Notes: generated from the sequence alone by a model not told the origin. DNA of 64,000 bases from Tolypothrix sp. PCC 7712 (GCF_025860405.1 NZ_CP063789.1:28235-92234); one strand, 5' to 3'; counted from the stretch's first letter, positions 53,031-62,069 are shown. Numbers and translations: made by a program.

Positions 53031-56000
53031 TTATCTTCTCATTCCCCTCGTAGGTTTTGGTGATTGCTCATACTTAGCTGCTGTTTTAGCTATCTTTTCC
53101 TGTTCTTTTCGCCATAATTCTTCTTTAATATTGGTCAATCTCTCTTGTAGTGGCGGCGATTTTAAAACATCAGCAATAGTTTTCATTTCAAGAGTTTTCT
53201 GTTCTTTCTCCCAGGTTTCATGATTTTGAACCTGGGATTCCCATTGCTGGATTGTTGATTCTAAGTTTTGTTTTTGAGTAAATAATTCTTTAATAGTTTC
53301 TATGGTTTCTAGTTGTTTATTTAAAGCTGAGTTATATTTATTACTCAATTTATGAAGTGGGAAATATTCCATTACTCTGATAGCTTTCTCTTGAATAGCG
53401 TGTTCTATCCATAAACTGTCAAGTTGTTGTTGTAATTGATTAATTTGGCTAGAAATTGCTTGTCTATCAATTGTCGGTGGCAGTTTTGCTACTGAATCTG
53501 AGAAATATTCCTTAACAGCTTGTTCTAAGTACAATAACTCTTGGTTAGTCAGTTCATCAATTGCTTTGGCGAATGCTGAAAAAGTAGTTGGCTCCTCTAA
53601 ACGTTGTTGCAGTCGTTGCTTACGTTCTTCAATACTCAATTTCTTAGGTGGTGCAGGTGAAGCATGACGCTGTTGATTATTGTTATCTCGCCAAGCTTTG
53701 AGAGTTAATGCTTCAGAATATGCTTTCTCGTATGCTAGTGACCCCATTGCCGCAATCAAATCATCAACTCCTTTATTAGGGCCTGGCAATGTCACCACAC
53801 TGACCCTAGCACCCTGTTCCTCCAATAATCTACCAGTGCGCGAGATGGCAATTTCTATATTTCGTTGAGTTTCAGTCCGCGTCTCGTAGTCAAAGCAGAA
53901 ACTGATTTCTCGTTCTGGCGTGGCGAAAACAGCTAACTCGTCCATGAGTCTAGCTTTCATTTTTTCCCCAAGTTCATCCTTACTACGATAACCGGCGTAA
54001 ATTCCGGGCAGTCCAATGGCAGGGTGTCCCTGGCTCAACAGACTGGCAGCTTTCTTGGCTCCCTCAGTAATTGTGACTGGTAGATTGTGCTTCCAAACAC
54101 AATACCAAAATCCCGAAGCGCGATCGCACTCGCTTGGCTGTACCCCAAATTTTTCATAAATACTTTCTGCTATATCATCCGGCACATCAAGCAGGAAGAT
54201 ACTAAGTTCAGTTTTGGGTGGATGTTCATATTTAATGAATTTGCCGGGTTTATCAGCTTTTTCTCTTGGGTTATTGGGTTTATAGCATCCCCATAACTTC
54301 CTATCGGGTTTATCTCCTGGCTTCAAGTAGGCAAAAGACTTAGCGTTAACGCCAGCGTCACACCACCAGCCACCATCTTCAATGTGAGCATATTTGCTGA
54401 TCATGGCATTGGAGAGTCTACCTGTATTAGTGCGTGGCAGTTTGTCGCTGTACATCAGGTATTCCCAAGCTTCATGCTCCCAATCGAGAGTTTGATGCAG
54501 ACTTTTGAAGTTAAGGGCAACAATGTCCGGGTGAATGGCACTGTCTTCTACTAATTCTCGCCAGTGGCGAGAATCAAGTCGTTCTGGGGCTTCACCCACA
54601 TTACTCGGTGTCCAAAATGCTACTTTTGGCTGTGCTGTTTTTGGGACTGGTTTTTTAATAACAGGCGGTTGAGTAGGAACGGGAGGCGGAGGAGCAGGGG
54701 TGCAGGGGGGCAGAGGGGCAGAACTGGGCAAAGGGGCAGGGCGCTCTTGAGAAGAATTCGGCTCCTCTGCAAGGTCACTCTTGTGTAGAGGGGAAGGACT
54801 GGGCAGAGGGGCAGAGGGGCAGGGGGGCAGAGGGGAAGGACTGGGCAAGGGAATAGAGGGGTAAGGGGGCAAAGGGGAAGACTCAGTATAAAATTGCTCC
54901 TCTGCTCCTCCGCTCCTCCGCTCCTCTGCCTCAACCTCTCGCTCCTCTGCTTCCGGGCTTCTAGCTACAATTACAGCATTTGTAACCTGTTCTTTCTCTA
55001 GTTTTGACTGGTGTTGCTTCTCTAATTCCTTCTGCCGTAGTAGCACCAGAGCATTTTCTTTAGCTTTACTCAACTGCGCTAAGGCTAGTAAATTATCTTT
55101 ATCTTCCGTGTAGAGTTTCAAAGAATACCTGGCACGGCTAACCGCAACATAAAAGCTTTCCTGACCGATAGTCTGATCCGCAGCTATCAGTACTGAGTCA
55201 GCAGTTTTCCCTTGGCTACTATATGTAGTGCTGACAATCGCATAATCTAAGTGTTGCGCTTGTTGCAGGTTAAGAGATTCGGTTAGACCGCTATCTAAAT
55301 ACTGGATTTGAGCGTGATTACCCTCAATGGCAGTAACAAAAAACTCCTGACCGTTACGCCGTCCTAATTGTCGGTCATTTTTCGTCCAGCGCAGGCGATC
55401 GCTCTTAGCTATTTCAATACTTTGTCGTTGGTAAACTGCTTTACGAAATCCCGTGTCTACTTCAAGTTGCTTGCCATCAGTAGCCTTTAGTAGCAATCGG
55501 TCGGTGTCCTTGCCTACCACTTCATACAACTCACCCTTGGACAGCCCCCGGCGCTTGTAACTGCGAGTGGGCATCACCATATCACCCAACTCAAAGTTGT
55601 GAGTGTAACGCATTTGTACTGATGTGAGGTCTTTGGCTTGCAGTTGGGTGATATTGGTCGCGGTTCCTAAACTGCCTTCAGCTTTTAAATGCTCCCGAAT
55701 GGCTTGGGTGATGGCTAAACGTTCAAAGTTTGTTCCTGCTAATACTAGGGTTTGTGTTCGTTCTTCGGGTGTGGATTTGATATAGTCAGCAGCGATCGCC
55801 TCAATTTTGGATTCTGGGGTTACAGTCTGGATGTAGCCATTTTCATCTAAGCGTTCAAATCCCTCTTGAATTCGACCTTCTGCCACAAGGTCTACTGCTA
55901 ATTTGAGTTTCGGCGCACGTTGTCTATTCGATTCGTTTAAGTGGCTGGTTTTGATTCCTGCCTGTTGCAGCGATTTGAAGGGGTTGCCCGCTTCCACGGC

Positions 56001-57566
56001 TGATAACTGTTTTGTGTCTCCCACTAACAATACTCTGGCTTGCTCAACAGTAGCCCGTTCTAGCAGGGCTAGGGCATCTTTGGCACTTAGTAAACCAGCT
56101 TCGTCTACTACCCATATAAGATTTGGTTCAATTTCTTGGGGTGGTTCAGATACTAGCAATCTGGCAACAGTAAGGGCTTGAATATCCAATTCTTGACTCA
56201 ACACTTTAGCCGCCATCGAACTGGGGGCAAAGCCTTTGATGGTGTAGCCTGATGCGATGGCGATCGCTTTTAGTTCCTTGAGTGCAAAAGTCTTACCAGC
56301 ACCAGCTACTCCCTGCCATGCTGTAAATTGGTCTGTTGTGGTTGCTGCATCTAGTACCGCTCGACGCTGATCTTGGTTTAAAGCAGTTTTTTCCAAATGG
56401 CTTTCAACTAACTCTTGCTTGGCAAGTGCGTTAACTTTACCCTGCCCGGACTGCGTCAATTTAATGGTCGCCAATTCTCGGTGAACTGCCGCTAGGGTGG
56501 TAAAGTCGCGTTTTTCTGGTGATAGACTGAGTAATTGAGAGTTAGCCTGAATTAATGGCTCAATTAAGCTTACATCTGTGGCTAATCCCTGGTTGAGAAT
56601 GAATTTTTCTAAGTCTTCCTGGGTGAAAGCGACGTTTCTTTCTGAGCAGTGAGCGATCGCATCCTCTAAATTCTCATGGCTGACTAACCTCTGTTGAAGT
56701 AGAGGCTGTGCCAACTCTGGCTGCACAAACTTGATACCCAGTGCTACTGCTTCTTCCTTCCACTTAGCTTTCAATTCATGCGGATTAATTTTCTGCTTAA
56801 TGTTACGGGTGGCAGTCCAAGCGGCTTCTCGCTCTGCCCAGGTTGCATCAGAACCTGCTGCATTTAATATCTGCTGTCTGCGTTTGGAGAATTCTTTGAG
56901 GTCTTCGTCTCGAAAGCCCTTAATCTCAAACTGCCCGTGCTTTTTAGGTTCTACCTGATACCCTAGTTTTTCTATTTCGAGAGCCAGGTAATTTTGGTAG
57001 ACCATGCCGAGAAATTTCTTATTTTTGAAAATCTCATCGTTGAACAGGCTGTACCATGAGCCATTTTCCAGCTGCGTTATGTTCATGACTAAAGCATGAG
57101 TATGCAGATGTGGGTCTAGTTCTCTGGTTTCAATATGGTCAAATTCCGCGACTACTAAGTTGTTAGTCCGGAGCAGTTGTTGCCCCTGTTGGGTTGTGGC
57201 TCTGGTGTAGCTATAACGTTGTTCAATCAGTTCTAAAGTCTTTTGTACCGCTAACTGATGGGCTGCTATCAGTCTTTCATCCCCATGCACCAAGGCTTGC
57301 AAGCTGACGCTTTTCGGTGCAGAGAAGGTAAAGTCAGTTGCGGCGCGACGTTGGGATGAGTTCAACTTCCTAGCACAGAGGTTTTGGCTGCCGTCAGGCG
57401 ATCTTCCATTGACAATGTTAGAAAATGTTTCCTGATGATTTACTGCTCCTGATAATCCCAGTTTCTTTGCACCTTGACCAGACCAGCGTGAAGTACCTTC
57501 CTGGTAATATCCTTCCATGAAGTAATGTACTGCTTGCTGAGGTTCTGTATTCTTTCCTGTTAACAC
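53031..57566 (-). CDS. MobF relaxase-helicase with C-terminal DUF3854 domain
   Basis: A 1,511-aa protein. Residues 1-300 form a TrwC/TraI-type relaxase: N-terminal tyrosines (HYFMEGYYQE) and the metal-binding histidines in DPHLHTHALVMN (153-157). A RecD-like helicase follows with Walker A GVAGAGKTFALKEL near residue 420 and LIWVVDEAGLLSAKD. Near residues 870-970 lies a Pro/Ser/Glu-rich linker built of cyanobacterial repeat DNA. After residue 1050 comes a DUF3854/TOPRIM-like region (TITEGAKKAASLLSQGHPAI), known from plasmid primases, then a coiled coil. The GTG start overlaps the preceding stop by one base. It would nick oriT and pilot DNA to the VirD4-like protein. Confidence 0.88.
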   Translation of the reverse strand: MLTGKNTEPQQAVHYFMEGYYQEGTSRWSGQGAKKLGLSGAVNHQETFSNIVNGRSPDGSQNLCARKLNSSQRRAATDFTFSAPKSVSLQALVHGDERLIAAHQLAVQKTLELIEQRYSYTRATTQQGQQLLRTNNLVVAEFDHIETRELDPHLHTHALVMNITQLENGSWYSLFNDEIFKNKKFLGMVYQNYLALEIEKLGYQVEPKKHGQFEIKGFRDEDLKEFSKRRQQILNAAGSDATWAEREAAWTATRNIKQKINPHELKAKWKEEAVALGIKFVQPELAQPLLQQRLVSHENLEDAIAHCSERNVAFTQEDLEKFILNQGLATDVSLIEPLIQANSQLLSLSPEKRDFTTLAAVHRELATIKLTQSGQGKVNALAKQELVESHLEKTALNQDQRRAVLDAATTTDQFTAWQGVAGAGKTFALKELKAIAIASGYTIKGFAPSSMAAKVLSQELDIQALTVARLLVSEPPQEIEPNLIWVVDEAGLLSAKDALALLERATVEQARVLLVGDTKQLSAVEAGNPFKSLQQAGIKTSHLNESNRQRAPKLKLAVDLVAEGRIQEGFERLDENGYIQTVTPESKIEAIAADYIKSTPEERTQTLVLAGTNFERLAITQAIREHLKAEGSLGTATNITQLQAKDLTSVQMRYTHNFELGDMVMPTRSYKRRGLSKGELYEVVGKDTDRLLLKATDGKQLEVDTGFRKAVYQRQSIEIAKSDRLRWTKNDRQLGRRNGQEFFVTAIEGNHAQIQYLDSGLTESLNLQQAQHLDYAIVSTTYSSQGKTADSVLIAADQTIGQESFYVAVSRARYSLKLYTEDKDNLLALAQLSKAKENALVLLRQKELEKQHQSKLEKEQVTNAVIVARSPEAEEREVEAEERRSGGAEEQFYTESSPLPPYPSIPLPSPSPLPPCPSAPLPSPSPLHKSDLAEEPNSSQERPAPLPSSAPLPPCTPAPPPPVPTQPPVIKKPVPKTAQPKVAFWTPSNVGEAPERLDSRHWRELVEDSAIHPDIVALNFKSLHQTLDWEHEAWEYLMYSDKLPRTNTGRLSNAMISKYAHIEDGGWWCDAGVNAKSFAYLKPGDKPDRKLWGCYKPNNPREKADKPGKFIKYEHPPKTELSIFLLDVPDDIAESIYEKFGVQPSECDRASGFWYCVWKHNLPVTITEGAKKAASLLSQGHPAIGLPGIYAGYRSKDELGEKMKARLMDELAVFATPEREISFCFDYETRTETQRNIEIAISRTGRLLEEQGARVSVVTLPGPNKGVDDLIAAMGSLAYEKAYSEALTLKAWRDNNNQQRHASPAPPKKLSIEERKQRLQQRLEEPTTFSAFAKAIDELTNQELLYLEQAVKEYFSDSVAKLPPTIDRQAISSQINQLQQQLDSLWIEHAIQEKAIRVMEYFPLHKLSNKYNSALNKQLETIETIKELFTQKQNLESTIQQWESQVQNHETWEKEQKTLEMKTIADVLKSPPLQERLTNIKEELWRKEQEKIAKTAAKYEQSPKPTRGMRR
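54660..54960 (-). repeat. Low-complexity repeat DNA within the relaxase gene
   Basis: Tandem variants of GGGGCAGAGG and GCTCCTCCGCTCCTCTGCC, the same kind of sequence seen between Nostoc genes, are read in frame as Pro/Leu/Ser-rich and Glu/Ala-rich peptide. They encode the linker between the helicase and DUF3854 regions. Confidence 0.8.
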
Positions 57567-58009
57567 TAACTACCCCTTTCATAGAATGTCAGGTTTAGCG
57601 GTTGGAATAATTCAGGTATTTGGCACAGCTCACTAATTACAAATTCAAGTTCTATATCTGGGACATTCTTGAGCAAGCTTATTATCTTTTCAAAGTACTG
57701 ACCATTAACACACCAAACTTTGAATGAAACATAACAGTTAGGCTTTATCTCATAAAATAATCTGTCACTATTTGGCAGCTTTCTAAATACTTCCACAGCG
57801 TCCGGATGATATTTACAAAAGTTAAACCCTACCCAGTTAATCGGTTTAAAATAGGCGATGCGGATCACGACACTACTCGAATCCCTTGTTGTAGAAGATG
57901 AATGACTACTCCAGTAATGACTGTTTCTCCAGAAACACATCGACATCATCTGCTGCGCTTGAGTCTTTAAAAGCGCAGGAGTTACTTTTTGTAGTACTGA
58001 GTAATTCAA
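57566..58009 (-). CDS. Unknown protein upstream of the relaxase
   Basis: About 147 aa from a TTG at 58009, or 127 aa from the ATG in QQMMSMCFWR. The sequence is aromatic-rich with several cysteines (INWVGFNFCKYHPDAVEVFR; NCYVSFKVWCVNGQYFEK). No family recognised. It is coupled to the relaxase by a one-base overlap and could be a relaxosome accessory factor. The start is uncertain. Confidence 0.5.
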   Translation of the reverse strand: MNYSVLQKVTPALLKTQAQQMMSMCFWRNSHYWSSHSSSTTRDSSSVVIRIAYFKPINWVGFNFCKYHPDAVEVFRKLPNSDRLFYEIKPNCYVSFKVWCVNGQYFEKIISLLKNVPDIELEFVISELCQIPELFQPLNLTFYERGS

Positions 58010-58108
58010 AACTTAATATTTGTTAATACCGCTTTGATACCTATTTAAATTTTAAATTATTCTCCATTTTTTTGGGCAAAACTTTTTTGCGTACTGTGCG
58101 AAATTTTT

Positions 58109-58300
58109 TGGGATTCCAGAGGGGTTTCCCTTTTGGGAGATGTTGGGAAATATTGGGAAATCTGGGAATATATCTAATAATTATTGGTACAAATTGGTGA
58201 GTTTTAAGATTAATGACAATCTTGTCAATAATGTATAACAATCATGTTGATTCTTGGGATTAATTGGGAAAGATTGGGACAAAGATCTACCTTTTGGTCA
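58109..58300 (+). repeat. Helically phased TTGGGA repeats: candidate centromere or oriT region
   Basis: TTGGGA starts at 58133, 58143 and 58153 with CTGGGA at 58162, and again at 58254, 58264 and 58274, all about 10 bp apart. Weaker TTGGTN units lie at 58184 and 58194. The block lies between the divergent relaxase operon and the actin-like operon, where a ParR-binding parC site or oriT would be expected. Confidence 0.6.
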
Positions 58301-58497
58301 ATATATTTTTTCTTTGTAGGGTAATATTGGTATTTATTGGAACTAAAATAACTTCTTAATAGTTTCCATCGATAAATAGAAGGCTTTTCAAACAAAATAA
58401 AACAGGGTATAGCATCGAAACCCTTGAAAAATCGTGCCTAATTCTTTATTAGCAGGATTTCGCAATTAATAGTCACAAAACAAAGAGGTAGCTGGCA

Positions 58498-59625
58498 GTG
58501 AATTTATTGCTCAGTCTTGACCCTGGTTCTTCCATGACCAAAATGATTTACCGTGTCCTTGATTCCATACCATACAAGCCGCCAGAATTATTTTGTATGG
58601 AACCAGAGTTAATCGCCATTGCTAAAGAATCAATTGACCTGTACGAGTCAGGTAGGCTCAATAGCCCTAATCCAGAAAATGAAGCTTGGGTAGAATTTGA
58701 CTCGGAATATTATGCAGTAGGATTTCTGGCACAAAAGCATTTTGAGGCTCAGGTCAAGTTGTCTGAACTCAAGTATGAAAATGCCATCCCCAAAGTGTTA
58801 GCCGCCGTAGGGGCGATCGCCACGAAGTTGGGATTAGGAACAAGCTTTTGTTTATCATTAGCACTGTTGTTGCCTTATGGGGAATGGGAAGATAGAGAGC
58901 GATTGGAAAGGGGTTTAACTGCGGCGTTGTCTAACTTCTCCTTTCGTGGTCAGCAGTTTTCTATAAATCTCGAATGCTTTGAATGTATGCCCGAAGGCGG
59001 GGGGCTGGTACTGACCCGAAGCAAAAAACTGGGGGCGAATTTTAATCAGTTGAGTATAGTTGTGTTGATGTTCGGCTTTCGGGATATCTCCGCCGTTAGG
59101 TTTGAGCGCGGATTATCTTCTGGCTCATCAGCTAGTTTGGGTTTGGCTTGGATGCTAGAAAAAATTAAAAACCGCACCTCTGGGCAGAATCTACAAGATT
59201 TACTATTGGCGATTCATCTTTCAGGAGCTACCCCTAAAGCTAAATACTTTAAATCTTTAGCCAGGAGTAAGAAAGCTGAATTCAGAGCCGAGGAAGTCAC
59301 ACAAATTATTGAAGTGGCGACTATGGCACGAAAGGAATACTGGGCAAAGGTATCAGATTGGCTTACAAGTCATGTTCCTACCAACGTTGATCAGGTGATT
59401 ATCGGCGGCGGTACATCTCAATATTTAAGTAACGAGCTAAAAGCCTTTTTTGCCCATACCAAAATTTCCTGGGCAGCTGAATTAGAAGAGGATGTGCGCC
59501 TAGCGTTTAACTTACCTCCCCACAAAGATGCGCTCATTCTCCGTGTGACCGATGTTTACGGATTATTTCGATATTTGCAAAATCAAGTGACTTATTCACC
59601 TTCTCATGCTCTAGCAGACACGTAA
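58498..59625 (+). CDS. ParM-like actin family ATPase (second system)
   Basis: A 375-aa protein from GTG 58498 (GAGGTAGC upstream). The phosphate 1 loop is LLSLDPGSSMTKMIY, the phosphate 2-like region is IVVLMFGFRDISAVRFE near residue 195, and the adenosine motif is VDQVIIGGGTSQYLS near residue 300. It resembles cyanobacterial plasmid Alp/ParM proteins and is only distantly like the one at 15432-16508. The next gene starts 2 nt later, in the parR position. Confidence 0.72.
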   Translation: MNLLLSLDPGSSMTKMIYRVLDSIPYKPPELFCMEPELIAIAKESIDLYESGRLNSPNPENEAWVEFDSEYYAVGFLAQKHFEAQVKLSELKYENAIPKVLAAVGAIATKLGLGTSFCLSLALLLPYGEWEDRERLERGLTAALSNFSFRGQQFSINLECFECMPEGGGLVLTRSKKLGANFNQLSIVVLMFGFRDISAVRFERGLSSGSSASLGLAWMLEKIKNRTSGQNLQDLLLAIHLSGATPKAKYFKSLARSKKAEFRAEEVTQIIEVATMARKEYWAKVSDWLTSHVPTNVDQVIIGGGTSQYLSNELKAFFAHTKISWAAELEEDVRLAFNLPPHKDALILRVTDVYGLFRYLQNQVTYSPSHALADT

Positions 59626-59627
59626 CT

Positions 59628-60113
59628 ATGGAAGATAACACCATGCTAGAAGATTTGGAATTTCGTCTCCGCACCAGAACTTTAAGAGATAGTTCAGAAG
59701 CTATCTTACTGAACTATCTCAACTCCAAAGCTACTCTCTATCCTTCCAAGGATATGGCGATGATTGCACTGATGAGTTATTGGCTACCGTTAGCCTATCG
59801 CGCTGCTGGTCAGGTCGCTAAGGAGAATCTAGAACAAAGCATTAAAGATTGCATATATCGCTTGAAGCTTCACCAGCAGTATTTGCAAGAAATGCTGGCA
59901 GGAGGTAATGGGAGCATGGCAGATGATTTAATTGAGTCCCTACCTGCAAACAGCCATCTGGGTCAATTATCAACAACTCAGTCTGAGCAGTCAGTGGTGA
60001 GTAATCAATTACACGATGACCACGCAGATATAACTACTCTGCAACAAAATGAGGAGCCTGTGGAGACTCCTTCTGAAGAACAAGAATGGTTTAATCCGTT
60101 GAAACCTCGATAG
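59628..60113 (+). CDS. Possible ParR-like adaptor of the second actin-like system
   Basis: A 161-aa protein from ATG 59628 (ATG 59643 also possible). The N-terminal part (LEFRLRTRTLRDSSEAILLN, YPSKDMAMIALMSYWLPL) fits a ribbon-helix-helix type DNA-binding fold; the C-terminal half is acidic and Gln/Glu-rich, as in filament-binding tails. Position after the actin-like gene and next to phased repeats supports a ParR role. Not a clear family match. Confidence 0.5.
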   Translation: MEDNTMLEDLEFRLRTRTLRDSSEAILLNYLNSKATLYPSKDMAMIALMSYWLPLAYRAAGQVAKENLEQSIKDCIYRLKLHQQYLQEMLAGGNGSMADDLIESLPANSHLGQLSTTQSEQSVVSNQLHDDHADITTLQQNEEPVETPSEEQEWFNPLKPR

Positions 60114-60154
60114 CACAACGCAATTTCACTTCATTTTGATTAAGGAATTCTTTT

Positions 60155-60985
60155 ATGTATCGTCAGTCAGAACTTTCTAATAGCATTACACCAGAAGAAA
60201 TCATCAGAACTTTGTCTCTGTGTGGTATTACCCAAAAAGAACAATATACAGAGGATGAAGCTGACTGCTTCCGCGAATGTCGTAAATTAATTGAGCAGGG
60301 TAAAACTGACTCTGAGGTGATAGAAGCGTTAAAGCAGCGTGATGCTGTTGCAACTAAAGTTCTGCCAAAACCTAAGAGACAAAAAAATTCTGCTGGCTCA
60401 GATGAAGCCCAGTCAGATGAGCCATATGCAGACACTGAACCAAAGGATATTTCTCAATTACTGGCATTAGCCAAGGAGCGAGTAGGCACAAGAATTACGC
60501 TCTCGGAATCTCTGGAGATTTTGCTGTCTTGTGGACTCCAAGACCAGGATGAATATAACCAAGCCCAGTGCTTACGCTTTCTCGAAGCTTGCGATTTAAT
60601 TAAAAAGCAAAACAAATCCGTTGAGGAAGTGGCACAACATTTTGGGGTAACTACCGATAGTCCAGGACTCGAGGATGTAGATACAAGTGAGCTTCTGCAA
60701 CAACTAGGAGAGACTACAGCTTTACTGGGGGAAGAGGAGCGAGAGTTAATTAGGGAAATGGTGCGACAGAAAGCTAAGGGTGATATGGCTGGTTTGCCCA
60801 AGTTGTATTTGCAGTCCTTAATTGAGGAGATGAAATCGCCACAATTTCAACAGGAATGGCAGCAACTACGGGATGCTTTTAAAGCTAGGATCATGGGAAA
60901 AAAGCCAACTTCCCCAACATTCCCGCATCAGTTGCCTTTGATGAGCTTGCCACCGACATCGGAGAATGGGTCAACATCCTCTTAG
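60155..60985 (+). CDS. Helical protein, zero-frame product of a probable frameshift gene
   Basis: A 276-aa soluble helical protein with two related segments (EEIIRTLSLCGITQKEQYTE, near residue 10, and LSESLEILLSCGLQDQDEYN, near residue 115), each followed by an acidic helix and a short HTH-like piece (VIEALKQRD; VEEVAQHFGV). It ends at TGA-equivalent stop 60983-60985 after the slippery heptamer at 60898-60904. It belongs to the second actin-like operon. Internal duplication suggests two small DNA- or protein-binding modules. Confidence 0.6.
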   Translation: MYRQSELSNSITPEEIIRTLSLCGITQKEQYTEDEADCFRECRKLIEQGKTDSEVIEALKQRDAVATKVLPKPKRQKNSAGSDEAQSDEPYADTEPKDISQLLALAKERVGTRITLSESLEILLSCGLQDQDEYNQAQCLRFLEACDLIKKQNKSVEEVAQHFGVTTDSPGLEDVDTSELLQQLGETTALLGEEERELIREMVRQKAKGDMAGLPKLYLQSLIEEMKSPQFQQEWQQLRDAFKARIMGKKPTSPTFPHQLPLMSLPPTSENGSTSS

Positions 60986-61395
60986 ATGAAGAAAAGCGGA
61001 CTATTGAGGTCAAAGCACACAAAATTATTGAGGAAAAAGCCAAAAAGAGGGCCACAGAAATAGCCTTAACCAAGCTCAATGAATCTCAGCAATGGATTGA
61101 GGCTGAACAAAAACGCTCTCAACTTAGGAGGCAGCGCTCACATGAATTGAGAGTAAATTTAATTCATTTTGCTCACTGGTTATGTTCTGGCTGGTCTGGC
61201 TGGTTATTTTATTTAATTTGGTTTGCAATCTTCAGTTCTTTTGGTTTCACTTTAGGTATTAACTTCCCTTCTGTGATTGCTTGTCCCAATACCAACGGTT
61301 TTTGCTACCTTTTACGATTGGATAAGACAAAAGTTGTTATCCCTAGTGATTACATTCAACAAACATCACAAAAAAAATCCAAACGTCAACGTTAA
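60155..61395 (+). CDS. Predicted -1 frameshift product: helical protein with C-terminal membrane segment
   Basis: Slippage at A AAA AAG (60898-60904) would move ribosomes into a frame that runs to 61395 and has no ATG, GTG or TTG start before 61147. The fusion would be 250 + 163 residues. The added part has a charged coiled coil (TIEVKAHKIIEEKAKKRATE), a Trp-rich hydrophobic region (HWLCSGWSGWLFYLIWFAIF) and a basic tail. This would tether the operon's soluble protein to the membrane. A sequencing or real frameshift mutation in the A run is the alternative. Confidence 0.5.
60898..60904 (+). promoter_or_regulatory. Slippery heptamer A AAA AAG
   Basis: In the zero frame it is read GGA AAA AAG, the exact -1 slippery arrangement used in E. 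coli dnaX. The -1 frame continues open for 163 codons while the zero frame stops 27 codons later. Confidence 0.6.
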
Positions 61396-61417
61396 TTAAT
61401 CGGACTGTTTTTAACTA

Positions 61418-61447
61418 ACAAATCAATTTTGATCAAAATTGATTTGT
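61418..61447. terminator. Perfect 30-bp AT-rich palindrome downstream of the actin-like operon
   Basis: The core is TTTTGATCAAAA; the arms extend to ACAAATC and GATTTGT. It lies 22 bp after the operon's last stop, so it may end transcription or bind a dimeric protein. Confidence 0.5.
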
Positions 61448-61645
61448 CAACTGGTCAGTTTATAAGCTGATACGCACCTAAATCAAATATTCTGGCGTTA
61501 GGACTGTCAAGGGTCAAAGGCTAGCTTGGACTTTGGACTCTTGAACGCCAGTTGCTTCAAGTCTGGCGACCGAACGCACTGGCTCCTTTTGACAACCTGA
61601 GTGCGAAATATACAATTTAAATGCGTAACAGCTTAAACATCAAGA

Positions 61646-61675
61646 GGGTAGTTAAAAACTACCCCTTTATTTTAA
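61646..61675 (+). terminator. Rho-independent terminator
   Basis: GGGTAGTT and AACTACCC pair perfectly around AAA, followed by CTTTATTTT. No gene ends directly before it on the plus strand, so it may close a short RNA from 61450-61640. Confidence 0.65.
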
Positions 61676-61889
61676 AAGCAGTAACCGGGTTAGACTGGAT
61701 GAGATGAGAAATTATTACTGCTGTGCTTTTACCCGAATGGCACTAAGAAAAGCTCTAAGTTAAGCAGTATTTGACCCCAAGAATAAAAAACTCCTTAATT
61801 GACCAATTTTCAGCTTTTGTTGCCATTCTAGAGCCTTATATTCGGTTGAGGAAACAGCAAGAATGTTTACCCCAACAGATAATTAATTT

Positions 61890-62069
61890 TTAAAACCATT
61901 TAAGTAGCTTATCTACTGATTGAATATAAATTGATTCTATACTTATCTTTACAGTGAGATTAGGCCGAACAATTTCAATTTCGAGATTTTTGGAAATTAA
62001 AATAGTCAATATCATAATAATTATACGAATTTTGACTTTTTTTTGACTATTACGTTCTTGGTTAAACAT
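61890..62069 (-). CDS. Small 59-aa hydrophobic-basic protein, unknown
   Basis: ATG 62069 is preceded by TAGGAG at 6 nt spacing, a good ribosome binding site. The product starts with a basic stretch (MFNQERNSQKKVKIR), has a short hydrophobic run (IIIMILTILI) and ends in an amphipathic beta-like and helical part (VRPNLTVKISIESIY). It could be a small membrane-associated protein or toxin-like peptide. No family recognised. Confidence 0.45.
   Translation of the reverse strand: MFNQERNSQKKVKIRIIIMILTILISKNLEIEIVRPNLTVKISIESIYIQSVDKLLKWF

Larger units (their letters stand above)
61396..61889. other. Non-coding segment with palindrome and terminator
   Basis: A perfect 30-bp palindrome lies at 61418-61447. 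At 61494-61600 several short inverted and direct repeats of CTGGCG, GGACT and GAACGCCAG suggest a folded RNA or protein-binding DNA. A strong terminator follows at 61646-61675. A short frame at about 61763-61887 reads as a protein tail (FVAILEPYIRLRKQQE) with no start and may be a gene remnant. Confidence 0.45.

Noticed and set aside
61418..61447. Hairpin telomere of a linear plasmid
   Set aside because: Genes with continuous context lie on both sides and the position just after an operon end suits a terminator or protein site.
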